Below, in pieces: positions 28,969 through 38,428 of a stretch of 64,000 bases of DNA. The translations under genes were made by a program, and so were the position numbers. Position 1 is the stretch's first letter, and every line of letters begins with the position of its first letter. Source of the stretch: an uncultured Psychromonas sp. (lineage in GTDB: Bacteria; Pseudomonadota; Gammaproteobacteria; Enterobacterales; Psychromonadaceae); the NCBI RefSeq assembly GCF_947489755.1, contig NZ_CANLFB010000021.1, positions 21,120 through 85,119 of the forward strand. The letters run 5' to 3'. Below the pieces are notes generated by a model. It worked only from the letters and a program-made list of their open reading frames with translations. It did no database searches and was not told the DNA's origin.

Positions 28969-30131
28969 CATTTAAGAATCCGCTTAGCTCTTTGAGTTAA
29001 GCGGATTTTTTCGTTTATGGTCTTTAAGGTTTTCTTTCAATGGTTTGACCTTACAAGATTGCTCAGACACCAAGCTGTCGCTTGTTCGCTCCGTCTATCA
29101 CCGACCACATATAGAAAACCCTTCTTTTAATGGTTTGATCTTAAAGAACTGCTCATACACAAAGCTGCCGCTTTATCGCTCCATCTATCACCGACCACAT
29201 TTAAGAATCCGCTTAGCTCTAACGAGTTAAGCGGATTTTTTTCGTTTATGGCCTTTAAGATTTTCTTTCATGGTTTGACCTTACAGGATTGCTCAGACAC
29301 CAAGCTGTCGCTTGTTCGCTCCATCTATCACCGACCACATTTAAGAATCCGCTTAGCTCTTTGAGTTAAGCGGATTTTTTCGTTTCTGACCTTTAAGGTT
29401 TTCTTTCAATGGTTTGACCTTACAAGATTGCTCAGACACCAAGCTGTCGCTTGTTCGCTCCGTCTATCACCGACCACATATAGAAAACCCTTCTTTCAAT
29501 GGTTTGACCTTACAAGATTGCTCAGACACCAAGCTGTCGCTTGTTCGCTCCATCTATCACCGACCACATTTAAGAATCCGCTTAGCTCTTTGAGTTAAGC
29601 GGATTTTTTCGTTTCTGACCTTTAAGGTTTTCTTTCAGTGGTTTGACCTTACAGGATTACTCAGACACCAAGCTGTCGCTTGTTCGCTCCATCTATCACC
29701 GACTACATTAAGAAGGCCGTAACATTGCAAAATGTTGCGGCCTTTTACATTTTTCACTTCTGAAAAGCCTTCTTTCAATGGTTTGACCTTAAAGAACTGC
29801 TCATACACAAAGCTGCCGCTTTTTCGCTCCATCTATCACCGACCACATTTAAGAATCCGCTTAGCTCTTTGAGTTAAGCGGATTTTTTCGTTTCTGACCT
29901 TTAAGATTTTCTTTCAATGGTTTGACCTTACAGGATTGCTCAGACACCAAGCTGTCGCTTGTTCGCTCCGTCTATCACCGACCACATATAGAAACCCCGT
30001 TACATTGCAAAATGTTACGGCCTTTTGCATTTTTAACTTCTGAAAAACCTTCTTTTAATGGTTTGATCTTAAAGAACTGCTCATACACAAAGCTGCCGCT
30101 TTATCGCTGCTCCATCTATCAACGACCACAC
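28956..30131 (+). repeat. Tandem array of tRNA-Pro 3'-end units (nine copies after the tRNA)
   Basis: The anchor CTATCACCGACCA (last bases of tRNA-Pro) starts at 28956 (the tRNA), then 29095, 29185, 29325, 29464, 29554, 29693, 29833, 29972 and 30116. Spacings are 139, 90, 140, 139, 90, 139, 140, 139 and 144. Long units carry a terminator-like hairpin right after the anchor: AATCCGCTTA/TAAGCGGATT after 28956, 29185, 29325, 29554 and 29833, or a GGCCGTAACATT type after 29693 and 29972, with a relative after 30116. The two 90-base units lack it. Each unit then has a conserved block in two variants (CCAAGCTGTCGCTTGTTCGC or CAAAGCTGCCGCTTTATCGC) leading into the next anchor. It resembles the rtT repeats after E. 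coli tyrT. No protein is supported. Confidence 0.9.
28977..29012 (+). terminator. First terminator of the tRNA operon
   Basis: AATCCGCTTA/TAAGCGGATT with an 11-base loop and TTTTTT. Copies recur in five of the array units, so transcription that reads through meets a series of terminators. Confidence 0.85.
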
Positions 30132-30137
30132 ATAGAA

Positions 30138-30186
30138 AAGCCTGCAACATTTGAATCTAAGTTGCAAAATGTTGCGGGCTTTTTGC
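30138..30186 (+). terminator. Last terminator of the tRNA-Pro-tail array
   Basis: GCCTGCAACATTT/AAATGTTGCGGGC stem followed by TTTTTGC. The array ends here. Confidence 0.8.
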
Positions 30187-31935
30187 ATTGATGAATCTCT
30201 AATAAAGAATCTAGGGTATTTACTGGTTTGGCATTTTTCATTACGAACTACATTAAAGAAACTACAACGTCTTAAAACATTAAGGTATCTGTATATATTT
30301 GAAATTTTAATTTATGTGAAATATGGAGAGGGTTTAAAGACTGTAAGTTTTACAGTTATATGGCGCAGTGGTAGGTATCGTTTTGTAATCTATAAGTTGA
30401 TGTATGCGGTTAAGTTGAAAGTTAACCCATTAATTTTTGTAAGTTAAAAACAGAATTCGTAAAGTTCTTCCACCATGACATTAGGCTGTTACCTAATTCG
30501 CCATGCGCCAAGGTCAGCCCCAACCTCTGTAAACTAAAACCTGAATATTAAAACAAAAGTCGAAGTAGGTTTCTGCTTATAACAAACGACTGTATTCGTC
30601 ACTCCGTACTTTAATGCAGCATGAAGGTGCATTAAGAACTCTATAATCATGATGGTAATAATCACGATAGTAATAAGAGTAAAAATTTTTATTTTTCTAT
30701 TATCTTTATGGATATGATGGATGGTTCGCATGTTTTAGTTTCAGGTGTAAGGCTAATTAGAGGATTAGAGGATTAATGTCATAAGTTTGTATATTCAGAC
30801 TTTATACAGGGTTTCATTCATTTACAGCTAGATGCGCTACTACAAGATAATTACTTTAATACTATTTAACGTCAATTCTGGTTAACGGAAGCGAAAGGTT
30901 ATTTGAAATCATATAGTTATAATAATTTATTATACAATACTGCTAGTTGTGCGTAGTTCAAGGCAAATTGTTGAAGCAATAACTGGTTATTGGGAAATAA
31001 TTTAACGAAGAAATTCGCTCAAATAGTGGTGTTGTATCGCTTTCTTATCCGGAACTGAGGTTATTTATATCTAAGGTTAATCTGGCGTTGAGTATTGTAT
31101 TTATCAATGAAAGTACCTCTACAATAAACAACAATATGAAACGAGTCTCTATTACCCTAACAACTGCTTTACTTTTATAGCGAATTATTGAATTACATTC
31201 TCTATATAAACCATTAATGCTTTATATGCTTGATGATACTTCTAAAGCTAACTGCGCTATATAGTTTGAACTTTGATCTATTGTTGTAAAAATAAATATA
31301 AGAGGGAGTTCATATCATCAGTATTTTCATCATCGAGCATTTTTTACTTGTTTCGTTTTAGCGAATTATTTTTCGTTGTGTTGTCTATATTCATCTGGTT
31401 ATTAAAAATGAAGTAAAATGGGCAGGTTTGATAAAAGCGTCTAGAATGTATTTATGATAATTAAAAAGGATTTCTATTCACATGATTGAATAATTAAATT
31501 TATTAAATAGTAGATAAATTAAAATAATTTATAGGCTGCATCGATACAATATTAACGTTATGGAAGTGATCTATTGATTATGTTTATGCGTATGTTCCCA
31601 TTTAAGTTATTTTTTGTTAGTCCGTACGGTTATTAGTAATACTAATAAAGTTCAATATTTAGTCTGTTTTTTCTTTTAAAAGGAAAAAAATGCAACATTG
31701 ACCGCTTTATCCTCCTTTTAATTTCACTCTTTTTTGAGATCTATGTCACATTGCCTTTCTTTAATCCCAATTTTTTTGTGATGTTTCGTCATATAACTAT
31801 GTTTCCTATTTCAGCCATCAGTTTTGTGTGGTAATTTTATTTTGCGCTTAAAACACTGTGACGCGTTGTTAACGCTAAAGTATTTAAGTATTTAAGGACT
31901 CAATTATTATATCAATAGCCACAAGGTGATGGAAA
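30187..31935. other. 1.7-kb gene-poor region
   Basis: AT-rich with stops in all frames; frames of 65-98 codons here lack coding character or an SD. A fragment at about 30485-30515 (AGGCTGTTACCTAATTCGCC) belongs to the repeat family at 655-1528. The last 150 bases should hold the porin promoter. I see no RNA gene or recognisable pseudogene. Confidence 0.5.
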
Positions 31936-32868
31936 ATGAAAAAAACAATATTAGCAACAATGCTTACTTCTTTATTCGCAGTATCTGCACACAGTGCAAC
32001 TGTATATGATGCTGATGGTATGACATTAGACGTGTACGGTGACGTTGAAGTTCAAGCAGGTAAAGGCACTGCTGACGGTTCAGCTAAAATGATTAAACTT
32101 GATGATGCAGACTTTGGTCTTCAAGTTGGCTATAAAGTGGGTGAAGACTTAACGGCTATTGGTGTTGTTTCGATTACTGGTGAAGATGAAGATGATGGCG
32201 TTGCTCAAGTTAATTTAGATGATGCTTACGTAGGTCTTAGCTCTGCACAATGGGGTACGCTTACTATGGGTAAGCAAGTAACTATCTCTGATGATATCGG
32301 TATCGGTAATGATTTCGAGCTAGGTATTGAGAGTGGCTATGGTACTGCGGATGATGATTATTATGGCGGTCGTCAAGTTGTTAAATACACTGTTGATAAA
32401 GGCAACTACTACGGTGGTATTTCATACCTATTAAATACAGGTGAGCTTTCTGATAATGTTGAATCTATCGATGCTAAATTAGGTGTACGTCTTGACGCAC
32501 TTGATTTAACTGCTTACCTAGGTAAAACAACTGTTGGTAGCGAAGATTCTACAAGTGTAATTCTAGAAGCGCGTTATGCAATTGACGCTCTATCTTTAGA
32601 AGCAACTGCTGGTACTACAAATGGTTTAACAGATGCTGACGATTTAACTAACTTTGGTTTAGCTGCTGTTTACTCAATGGATAAAGCATTTGTATCTGGT
32701 GGTTGGTCAATCACAGATACAGACGGTCCTGATGATCAATTTAATACTTACTTTGCAAACGTTGGTTACGCATTCAACAGCAATGTAACAACTTATGTTG
32801 AAGTTGGTAGCAACGACAAAGATGATTCTGAAGTAGGTTACTACGCTGGTATGGCTGTAAGCTTCTAA
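31936..32868 (+). CDS. Outer-membrane porin, OmpU/OmpC-like
   Basis: A trimeric general porin. The 310-residue product has a signal peptide cleaved after HSA (about residue 20), the typical first strand (GMTLDVYGDVEVQAG), the motif AYVGLSSAQWGTLTMGKQ of gram-negative porins, many acidic turns, and a C-terminal strand ending GMAVSF with terminal Phe for BAM recognition. The start has AAGGTG upstream. The long upstream region suggests complex regulation, but no OmpR or ToxR sites are claimed. Confidence 0.93.
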   Translation: MKKTILATMLTSLFAVSAHSATVYDADGMTLDVYGDVEVQAGKGTADGSAKMIKLDDADFGLQVGYKVGEDLTAIGVVSITGEDEDDGVAQVNLDDAYVGLSSAQWGTLTMGKQVTISDDIGIGNDFELGIESGYGTADDDYYGGRQVVKYTVDKGNYYGGISYLLNTGELSDNVESIDAKLGVRLDALDLTAYLGKTTVGSEDSTSVILEARYAIDALSLEATAGTTNGLTDADDLTNFGLAAVYSMDKAFVSGGWSITDTDGPDDQFNTYFANVGYAFNSNVTTYVEVGSNDKDDSEVGYYAGMAVSF

Positions 32869-33314
32869 GATAGCTTTATTAATAAAAGGATATTAGATTA
32901 TTGTTTAGCTAGGTTGTTTATAGCAAAAACTTAAATTAATACTCAATTATATTAATAAAATAAAAAAACTGTTTATTCGTTTCAATACGGATAAGCAGTT
33001 TTTTGTTTATAGCGCTTTATTTGATCTTATCTTTCATTAGTCATTAGTCATTAATCTAAATTTTTGAACGTCTTACCTCATACTTCATATTTCATAAAGT
33101 TTCATTACCTAAGCCTCTTATTTTTAACTTCCTAGTTAGCCTGGCACTATTTCATCTTATTGTTAAGGCACTGTTGCTCAACTTTTTTAATTGTTAGCTG
33201 TACCTCATTATGTGTATTTTTTCTTATGGAAACTCATATAGTCACTTACAGGATTATATAAAATTGATATTGTTATGACTCTGCGATATTAGTTTTTATT
33301 TAAGGTGATTATTT
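32869..33314. other. Intergenic region after the porin gene
   Basis: Holds the porin terminator and a short triplicated TCATTAG (about 33037-33055). The rest is AT-rich DNA without a recognised gene. Confidence 0.5.
32967..33008 (+). terminator. Porin terminator
   Basis: AACTGTTTATTCG/CGGATAAGCAGTT stem (one wobble, one mismatch) followed by TTTTTTG. Confidence 0.88.
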
Positions 33315-34223
33315 ATGAGTTTTGTTGAAAAAGTGGTAATGGCATCTGAAGGGCCTTCTTTTTCTAAATTAATACAAGGCTATTGGCGTCTAGGAAGTTG
33401 GGGGATGTCACCTCAAGCACGTTTAACTTTTTTGAAGCAACATGTTGAGCTAGGTATAAGTACTATTGATAATGCGGCTATCTATGACAATAGTGAAGTG
33501 TTATTCGGTGAAGCCTTAAAGTTAGACCCGAGTATGCGCGATAAAATTGAAATTATTTCTAAGTTTGGCATTAACGGTATTGCTTCTTCACCTAGAGAAA
33601 AGCATGTTTCACATTATGATAGTAGTAAATCTGCCATTATTACTTCTACAGAGAATTCCTTACGTCGATTAGGGGTTGAAAAACTAGATGCATTATTAGT
33701 TCATAGGCCAGATTTCTTGATGCATGCAGACCAAGTTGCTGCCGCTTTTTGGGAGTTAAAACAATCTGGTAAAGTTGAACATTTTGGTGTTTCAAATTTT
33801 ACACCTTCTCAATTCTCTCTTTTACAATCTCGTTTAGATAAGCCTCTAATCACTAACCAAGTTGAAATAAATCAAATTAATACGCATAACATTGAAAATG
33901 GTGTCTTAGACCAATTACAGGAATATCGTGTACGGCCGATGGCATGGTCATGTTTAGCTGGTGGAGCTATTTTTAATGAGCAAAGCCCACAAATTTCACG
34001 GTTATGTCGTTGTTTAAATGAAGTTGCTAAGGAAATAGGGGCTACCGCTATCACACAAGTTATGTTTGCTTGGATACTTAAACACCCATCAAAACCAGTT
34101 GCATTGATTGGTTCAGGGAAAATTACACGTGTGCATAATGCAGTTGCAGCATTAACACTGAAGATGAGCAATGAACAATGGTATCGAATTTGGGTTGCAT
34201 CTAAAGGCTCTCCTGTTCCGTAG
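33315..34223 (+). CDS. ydhF: Aldo-keto reductase, YdhF-like
   Basis: An NADPH-dependent oxidoreductase of 302 residues on the AKR TIM barrel. It aligns by eye with E. coli YdhF through GYWRL, FGEALKL, LLVHRPD, SGKVEHFGVSNFTPSQFSLL, VRPMAWSCLAGG and IGSGKI. The catalytic tetrad is visible: Asp in IDNAAIY, Tyr in the same motif, Lys in ISKFG and His in VHRPD. The substrate is unknown. It is monocistronic. Confidence 0.92.
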   Translation: MSFVEKVVMASEGPSFSKLIQGYWRLGSWGMSPQARLTFLKQHVELGISTIDNAAIYDNSEVLFGEALKLDPSMRDKIEIISKFGINGIASSPREKHVSHYDSSKSAIITSTENSLRRLGVEKLDALLVHRPDFLMHADQVAAAFWELKQSGKVEHFGVSNFTPSQFSLLQSRLDKPLITNQVEINQINTHNIENGVLDQLQEYRVRPMAWSCLAGGAIFNEQSPQISRLCRCLNEVAKEIGATAITQVMFAWILKHPSKPVALIGSGKITRVHNAVAALTLKMSNEQWYRIWVASKGSPVP

Positions 34224-34494
34224 GTTCATGCTATAGAAGAACGTTGTCATCACTGGGTACATCTAAAGGTTATTCTATATGGTGGTGAAATTTAAATTAG
34301 AATTAGGCAGATATAAAGATCTGTAGGCTTATCAAAATGAGTGATGTTGTCATATTAGCTAGTCTAGCTCTAAATAAACTTGGCTCAGGGGAAGCATTCT
34401 AGGGCTATCAACATAGGATCATAGATACAAACGCGCCTTATCTTCAACTACTTCAAAAGTAAAGACGCTGATTTTTTAGTGAGTTAATAAAAAT

Positions 34495-35124
34495 TTAAAT
34501 GAGTTCAATCACTAATTTAACTGCAAATACCAATAGAACCAACCCCATCACACGGTCAAACCAGTGACCGTGATTTAAGAATTTCTTTCTAACCGATTGC
34601 TGTGAAAATAGAAAAGACACTAAACAGAACCAAGCCGCTGTAGTCACGATGATCCATAGTCCGTAAAGAGACTGTACAGCAATTGGTGTGCTGGCACTGA
34701 CGACCGTTGTGAAAATAGCTAAGAAAAACAGTGTTGCTTTTGGGTTTAATACATTGGTCATAAAGCCAACCATAAACGCTTTCTTTTGATGCTTTTTGTT
34801 ATTATCAAGTGCGATCGATGACGATTGATCTGGCTTCGCTTTGCTACGTAATAAGTTAAAGGCTAAATAAGTGATATAAGCTGCGCCTAATATTTTAGCG
34901 GCAATCATTAATGAATCTGATTGTGAAATCAAAATACCCACACCTAGAAGGGTATATAACACATGTACCGATATTCCAGCTCCTATTCCTAAACTGGTTA
35001 TTATTGCTGTTTTACGACCAAAACTAATACTTTGTCTAAGCACAATCGCAAAGTCCGGTCCTGGGCTCATAACAGCGAGGAAGTGGATGATGGTTAACAT
35101 AATAAACTCATGAAAATAAGGCAT
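34495..35124 (-). CDS. LysE/RhtB family amino acid exporter
   Basis: An inner-membrane exporter of 209 residues with about six hydrophobic segments. The family signature MSPGPDFAIVLRQS lies after TM1, followed by GIGAGISVHVLYTLLG and, later, GFMTNVLNPKATLFF. The substrate (threonine, homoserine or others) cannot be told. Divergent from mobB. Confidence 0.92.
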   Translation of the reverse strand: MPYFHEFIMLTIIHFLAVMSPGPDFAIVLRQSISFGRKTAIITSLGIGAGISVHVLYTLLGVGILISQSDSLMIAAKILGAAYITYLAFNLLRSKAKPDQSSSIALDNNKKHQKKAFMVGFMTNVLNPKATLFFLAIFTTVVSASTPIAVQSLYGLWIIVTTAAWFCLVSFLFSQQSVRKKFLNHGHWFDRVMGLVLLVFAVKLVIELI

Positions 35125-35207
35125 ATTTTACTCTTGAATCGGGTTGATGATGAGACGTTGAGGCAATTATGATAACGTGTCTTTAATTATTTTCATAAGG
35201 TTAAATT

Positions 35208-35753
35208 ATGACTTCTGTAACACAATTTCCTGTACCTTTGTTGGGTTTTGCCGCTTTTAGCGGTACGGGTAAAACAACGCTTATAGAGCAACTCATCCCT
35301 TTGTTAATTGAACAGGGTTTACGTATTGCGTTGGTGAAACATAGCCACCATGACATTGAAATGGATAAACCCGGGAAAGACAGTTACCGCTTGCGTAAAG
35401 CGGGTGCTTCGCAAGTTGTCTTGGCTGGAACACATCGTTCGATTTGCTTTCATGAGCATCAACAAGCACATGATAGCCAGTTAAGTGAACAACTCGCATT
35501 ATTAAATACAGACTGTTTAGATTTAGTGCTGGTGGAAGGTTATCGTGATCAAGCTTTCCCTAAAATAGAATTACATCGTAGCGTGTTAGACAAGCCATTT
35601 CTGTATCCAAACGATCCCGATATTATTGCCTTAGTTTGTGACCAGTATGTTGATGTAGCTGATCTGCCACTATTTGATTTTACGCAATTAAAATCGATGG
35701 TGAGCTTTATTTTGCAAGAGGTGATCGCTGTGCATAAAAGCGAGTCGATTTAA
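35208..35753 (+). CDS. mobB: Molybdopterin-guanine dinucleotide biosynthesis adapter MobB
   Basis: A GTP-binding protein that assists MobA in forming the bis-MGD cofactor. The 181 residues carry a P-loop (FSGTGKTTLIEQLIP), the conserved KHSHHDIEMDKPGKDSYRLRKAGA and VLVEGYRDQAFPKIEL. The mobA gene is not adjacent. Confidence 0.94.
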   Translation: MTSVTQFPVPLLGFAAFSGTGKTTLIEQLIPLLIEQGLRIALVKHSHHDIEMDKPGKDSYRLRKAGASQVVLAGTHRSICFHEHQQAHDSQLSEQLALLNTDCLDLVLVEGYRDQAFPKIELHRSVLDKPFLYPNDPDIIALVCDQYVDVADLPLFDFTQLKSMVSFILQEVIAVHKSESI

Positions 35754-35909
35754 AATAAGTGATTTGGACTTTCTCTCTTTTTCATATACCTCATCGAATG
35801 TTGCATTGATGGGTTGAATCTACCCTAAAGAAAATGAGTCGAGTTAATTTTAACTGAATAAATTTGAGTTAAATAAAGCTGATACAAATAAAGCAGCCAT
35901 AAATATAGT

Positions 35910-35994
35910 TGAGCCACTTATTCTTAAGTGGCTCATTTGGAAAAAACCATTCTAAAGAGGGCTGTTTTGATAAGCTTGTCTTGAGAAGCTTATC
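35910..35994. other. Two inverted repeats between mobB and tapT
   Basis: TGAGCCACTTA/TAAGTGGCTCA (35910-35935, four-base loop) and GATAAGCTT/AAGCTTATC (35969-35994). They lie between convergent genes and may end transcription from either side, though T runs are weak. Confidence 0.45.
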
Positions 35995-36017
35995 TCGAGA
36001 ATAAGGTGCCCAAAAGA

Positions 36018-36749
36018 TTATCGCTGGGCAAAAGCTGATATTAAGCGTTGTTGGCAGCTATCTTCTGGTAATTGCTGACGTGACTTACCAATAAGATAGT
36101 TTTCTTTAAAAGTTGAAAATAATAACGTTAATAGATGCGCATTATCGACTTCACCTAAGCTGTCTAATACTAAACTCGCGACTTCAGCGGTCGCTAATTG
36201 GTTGTCTTTAGTCGCTTTGCGCATGATGTATTGCGATAGCTTTTCTGGTGAAAAGGACAGTACTGGGAATGCATCTAAGTATGGACTTTTACGGAACATC
36301 TTCTTAGCTTGTGCCCACGTCCCATCTAATAAAATAAACAAAGGACGTTTACCTTCATTTAAATGAGAAGTGATAGGTGATGGCATTAAGGTTCTTTCTG
36401 TTGTGGCATACTCATCAGGAAATACCACGATAGGTTGCCAAGTTGTCTCGTTTAATAAAGCTAACATAGCGGGATTAGGTTCAGTACGAGACCAAATATA
36501 AGCCTGCGTATCGGGAATAAGATCCGCAATTAAACGCCCTGTATTACTTGGCTTTAAGATCTCATCGTCATACATCAATAAGAGAAATGCACTTTGGCTG
36601 TCTACTGTTTGCTTGATTGAACAAATGCATAAGTAGGGCAATAACATGCAATGCTTACAGCGTGGAATACTACCGCCACGGGCTAAAAAAGGTCGGGTAC
36701 TTTGACTTAAACGATGGTCGTATAGTGTATGAACGGCATGAATTCGCAT
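36018..36749 (-). CDS. tapT: tRNA-uridine aminocarboxypropyltransferase, DTW domain
   Basis: E. coli TapT (YfiP) adds the acp3 group to U47 of tRNAs. The 243-residue product has the N-terminal Cys cluster CKHCMLLPYLCIC, a Ser/Thr-rich centre (TERTLMPSPIT) and the DTW-type motif LLDGTWAQAKKMFRKSP. Conserved blocks and length support the call. Confidence 0.88.
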   Translation of the reverse strand: MRIHAVHTLYDHRLSQSTRPFLARGGSIPRCKHCMLLPYLCICSIKQTVDSQSAFLLLMYDDEILKPSNTGRLIADLIPDTQAYIWSRTEPNPAMLALLNETTWQPIVVFPDEYATTERTLMPSPITSHLNEGKRPLFILLDGTWAQAKKMFRKSPYLDAFPVLSFSPEKLSQYIMRKATKDNQLATAEVASLVLDSLGEVDNAHLLTLLFSTFKENYLIGKSRQQLPEDSCQQRLISAFAQR

Positions 36750-36860
36750 AATTAACTCTATTATTAAGAGAGGGGATTATATGCAAAAAAGTGACTATAA
36801 AGAATATATTAAAAGTATTTATTGGCCATCATGAGAGAAAGAAGTGGTGTAAGAAATAAA

Positions 36861-36888
36861 TAAAAAGGGATGATATCAATCATCCCTT
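36861..36888 (-). terminator. Terminator of the alternative oxidase gene
   Basis: On the minus strand AAGGGATGAT/ATCATCCCTT with a four-base loop, then TTTTTA. Confidence 0.88.
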
Positions 36889-36920
36889 GTTGATCATCTA
36901 ACGATTAGTTTGTTATTTGT

Positions 36921-37556
36921 TTACTGTTGATGTGATGGTAAGTCATTACTTTCAAATGAATCAGCGAACTCGTGGTTACGGTCACGGTGCTTTGCTTCAT
37001 CTTCACGAATACACAATACAACGTCACGTAACAACGCATCTTGTGGCAACTTATAATAGTCTCTAGCAATTTTAGGTGCCGCGACATTGTCGACAACTCC
37101 CTGATCAATTTTTTCTAGAAACTCGGTATAACTTTTACAGGCTTCTTCTTCAAAATAACCCACGACTCTGTGTGCCGTTTTAGACGATAAAATATATAAA
37201 AAAGTGTATACAAAAAGGAACGCGCCTTGCCCTAATAATACGAGTGTACGTTCAATCCATGTCGGTTTAGCAATGTCTAAAAATATCATTAAATACATAC
37301 GTTCATTTTCAGCCTCATCTAATAACTCTCGTACCCATCCTTCGTCATCACGCATACGGCGTAAGGCTTTTAAATGGTTTAACATGCCAGCTACCATGCC
37401 GGGTACAGCGGCAATGGTTTCTAAAATTACGGCGCGTTTAGCGTACTTAGTACCGTAAAAAAGGTTTAGGGTGAATTTCAATATCTGAGTAATTTTATAA
37501 GCGATAGACTCAGACATTTTATTTGGCTTTTGGTGCAGCAATTCAAAGTTTGACAT
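36921..37556 (-). CDS. aox: Alternative (cyanide-insensitive) ubiquinol oxidase, with an altered iron ligand
   Basis: AOX is a membrane-bound di-iron oxidase that takes electrons from ubiquinol to oxygen without pumping protons; in some vibrios it is induced by nitric oxide. The 211 residues contain five of the six metal ligands: Glu in LETIAAVPG, Glu in AENERM, Glu in FEEEACKSY, and Glu and His in EDEAKHRDRNH. The sixth, the His of the usual NERMH motif, is Tyr here (codon TAT in NERMY). A membrane-binding helix region lies at about 105-130. Divergent from the YeaR-like gene. Confidence 0.9.
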   Translation of the reverse strand: MSNFELLHQKPNKMSESIAYKITQILKFTLNLFYGTKYAKRAVILETIAAVPGMVAGMLNHLKALRRMRDDEGWVRELLDEAENERMYLMIFLDIAKPTWIERTLVLLGQGAFLFVYTFLYILSSKTAHRVVGYFEEEACKSYTEFLEKIDQGVVDNVAAPKIARDYYKLPQDALLRDVVLCIREDEAKHRDRNHEFADSFESNDLPSHQQ

Positions 37557-38038
37557 AGTATCTCTCTCAGTAAGTTAAAAGTAATTCTACCGATAAATTA
37601 ATACTAAATGTGATCTTGGTCAATGTATGTTCAGGTTGAAAAAAAAGCTGATTTTTGTCATGTAAACAACCATTAACAAGTCTGGAAATAGTCTATTAAC
37701 ATTTGTGAAGGGTTTTGCATTTTAACTAATTGAAATACGCCTTATTAAAAGTTATTTGTTAGTGTTTTGTAATTAAATTGCTTTTTTCAAAGATAAAAAT
37801 TATTGACGTAAATTTGACTTAATATGTCCACATTTACTATCAAAATAAAGACTTTTATCTTTTAAATTGGGCATTTAACTTGTTTGAGTCAGTATTATTG
37901 ATCAATAAAAACAAGATATTGACGTTTACTAAAATGAAATAAGATTAAATAAGATGAGGGTAATAGTATTGGTTTAGATTCCGTGTCATGGTGGAGGTGG
38001 TAATAAAATTTATTTCTTAATAAAAAGGGAGTGAACAC
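37557..38038. other. Divergent regulatory region between aox and the YeaR-like gene
   Basis: A 482-base AT-rich region that must hold both promoters. AAGATAAAAATT (about 37790) and AAGACTTTTATCTT (about 37849) resemble NsrR half-sites only loosely, so no operator is claimed. Confidence 0.45.
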
Positions 38039-38404
38039 TTGAATTCAATCACGAATATTCCAGATGATTTTGTACATTATAAAACCACACCTCTATTTAC
38101 TAAAAGTAATATCCCTAAGTTGTTCTTATTTGAACACAATACAAAGGCGGGCGTGTTTGGCAAAATATGTGTATCCTTCGGGCGTTTACAGTTTTCGGGC
38201 TTTAGTGAGCGACGCGGCTTGATAGAACAAGACATTGTTATCTTAGCTGGTGAGCATGCTATTTCACCGCCTGAGTATTGGCATAAAGTCGCGTTTTTAA
38301 CTGATGATACCGAGTTTAAAGTAGAATTTTACGCACATAAAGATTCTGATACCGTTAAGCAAAACCTATCAGAAAGAAACGAACGATTTAATGGTTATCC
38401 TTAA
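38039..38404 (+). CDS. DUF1971/YeaR-like cupin-fold protein
   Basis: A 121-residue cytosolic protein. It aligns by eye with E. coli YeaR (TTPLFTKSNIP, NTKAGVFGKI, ISPPEYWHKVAFLTDDTEF), which is induced by nitrate and nitric oxide through NarL and NsrR; its function is unknown. The start is TTG at 38039 with a strong SD (AGGGAG). It lies 24 bases before ansA. Its position opposite aox fits a nitrosative-stress role (inference). Confidence 0.82.
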   Translation: MNSITNIPDDFVHYKTTPLFTKSNIPKLFLFEHNTKAGVFGKICVSFGRLQFSGFSERRGLIEQDIVILAGEHAISPPEYWHKVAFLTDDTEFKVEFYAHKDSDTVKQNLSERNERFNGYP

Positions 38405-38428
38405 AGAAAAAATAGAAACGAGAGTGTA

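Noticed and set aside
29045..30191. Several 60-90 codon frames in the tRNA-Pro array on both strands
   Set aside because: They repeat with the units, cross hairpins and tRNA tails, and have no SD; they are by-products of the repeats.
30151..30447. 98-codon plus-strand frame after the array
   Set aside because: Starts inside the last repeat hairpin and has no SD or family similarity.
30534..30731. 65-codon minus-strand frame with one hydrophobic segment (type I toxin?)
   Set aside because: No SD, no known toxin signature and no antisense RNA promoter recognised.
37780..37870. NsrR operator between aox and the YeaR-like gene
   Set aside because: The AAGAT/ATCTT-like motifs are too weak to separate from AT-rich background by eye.
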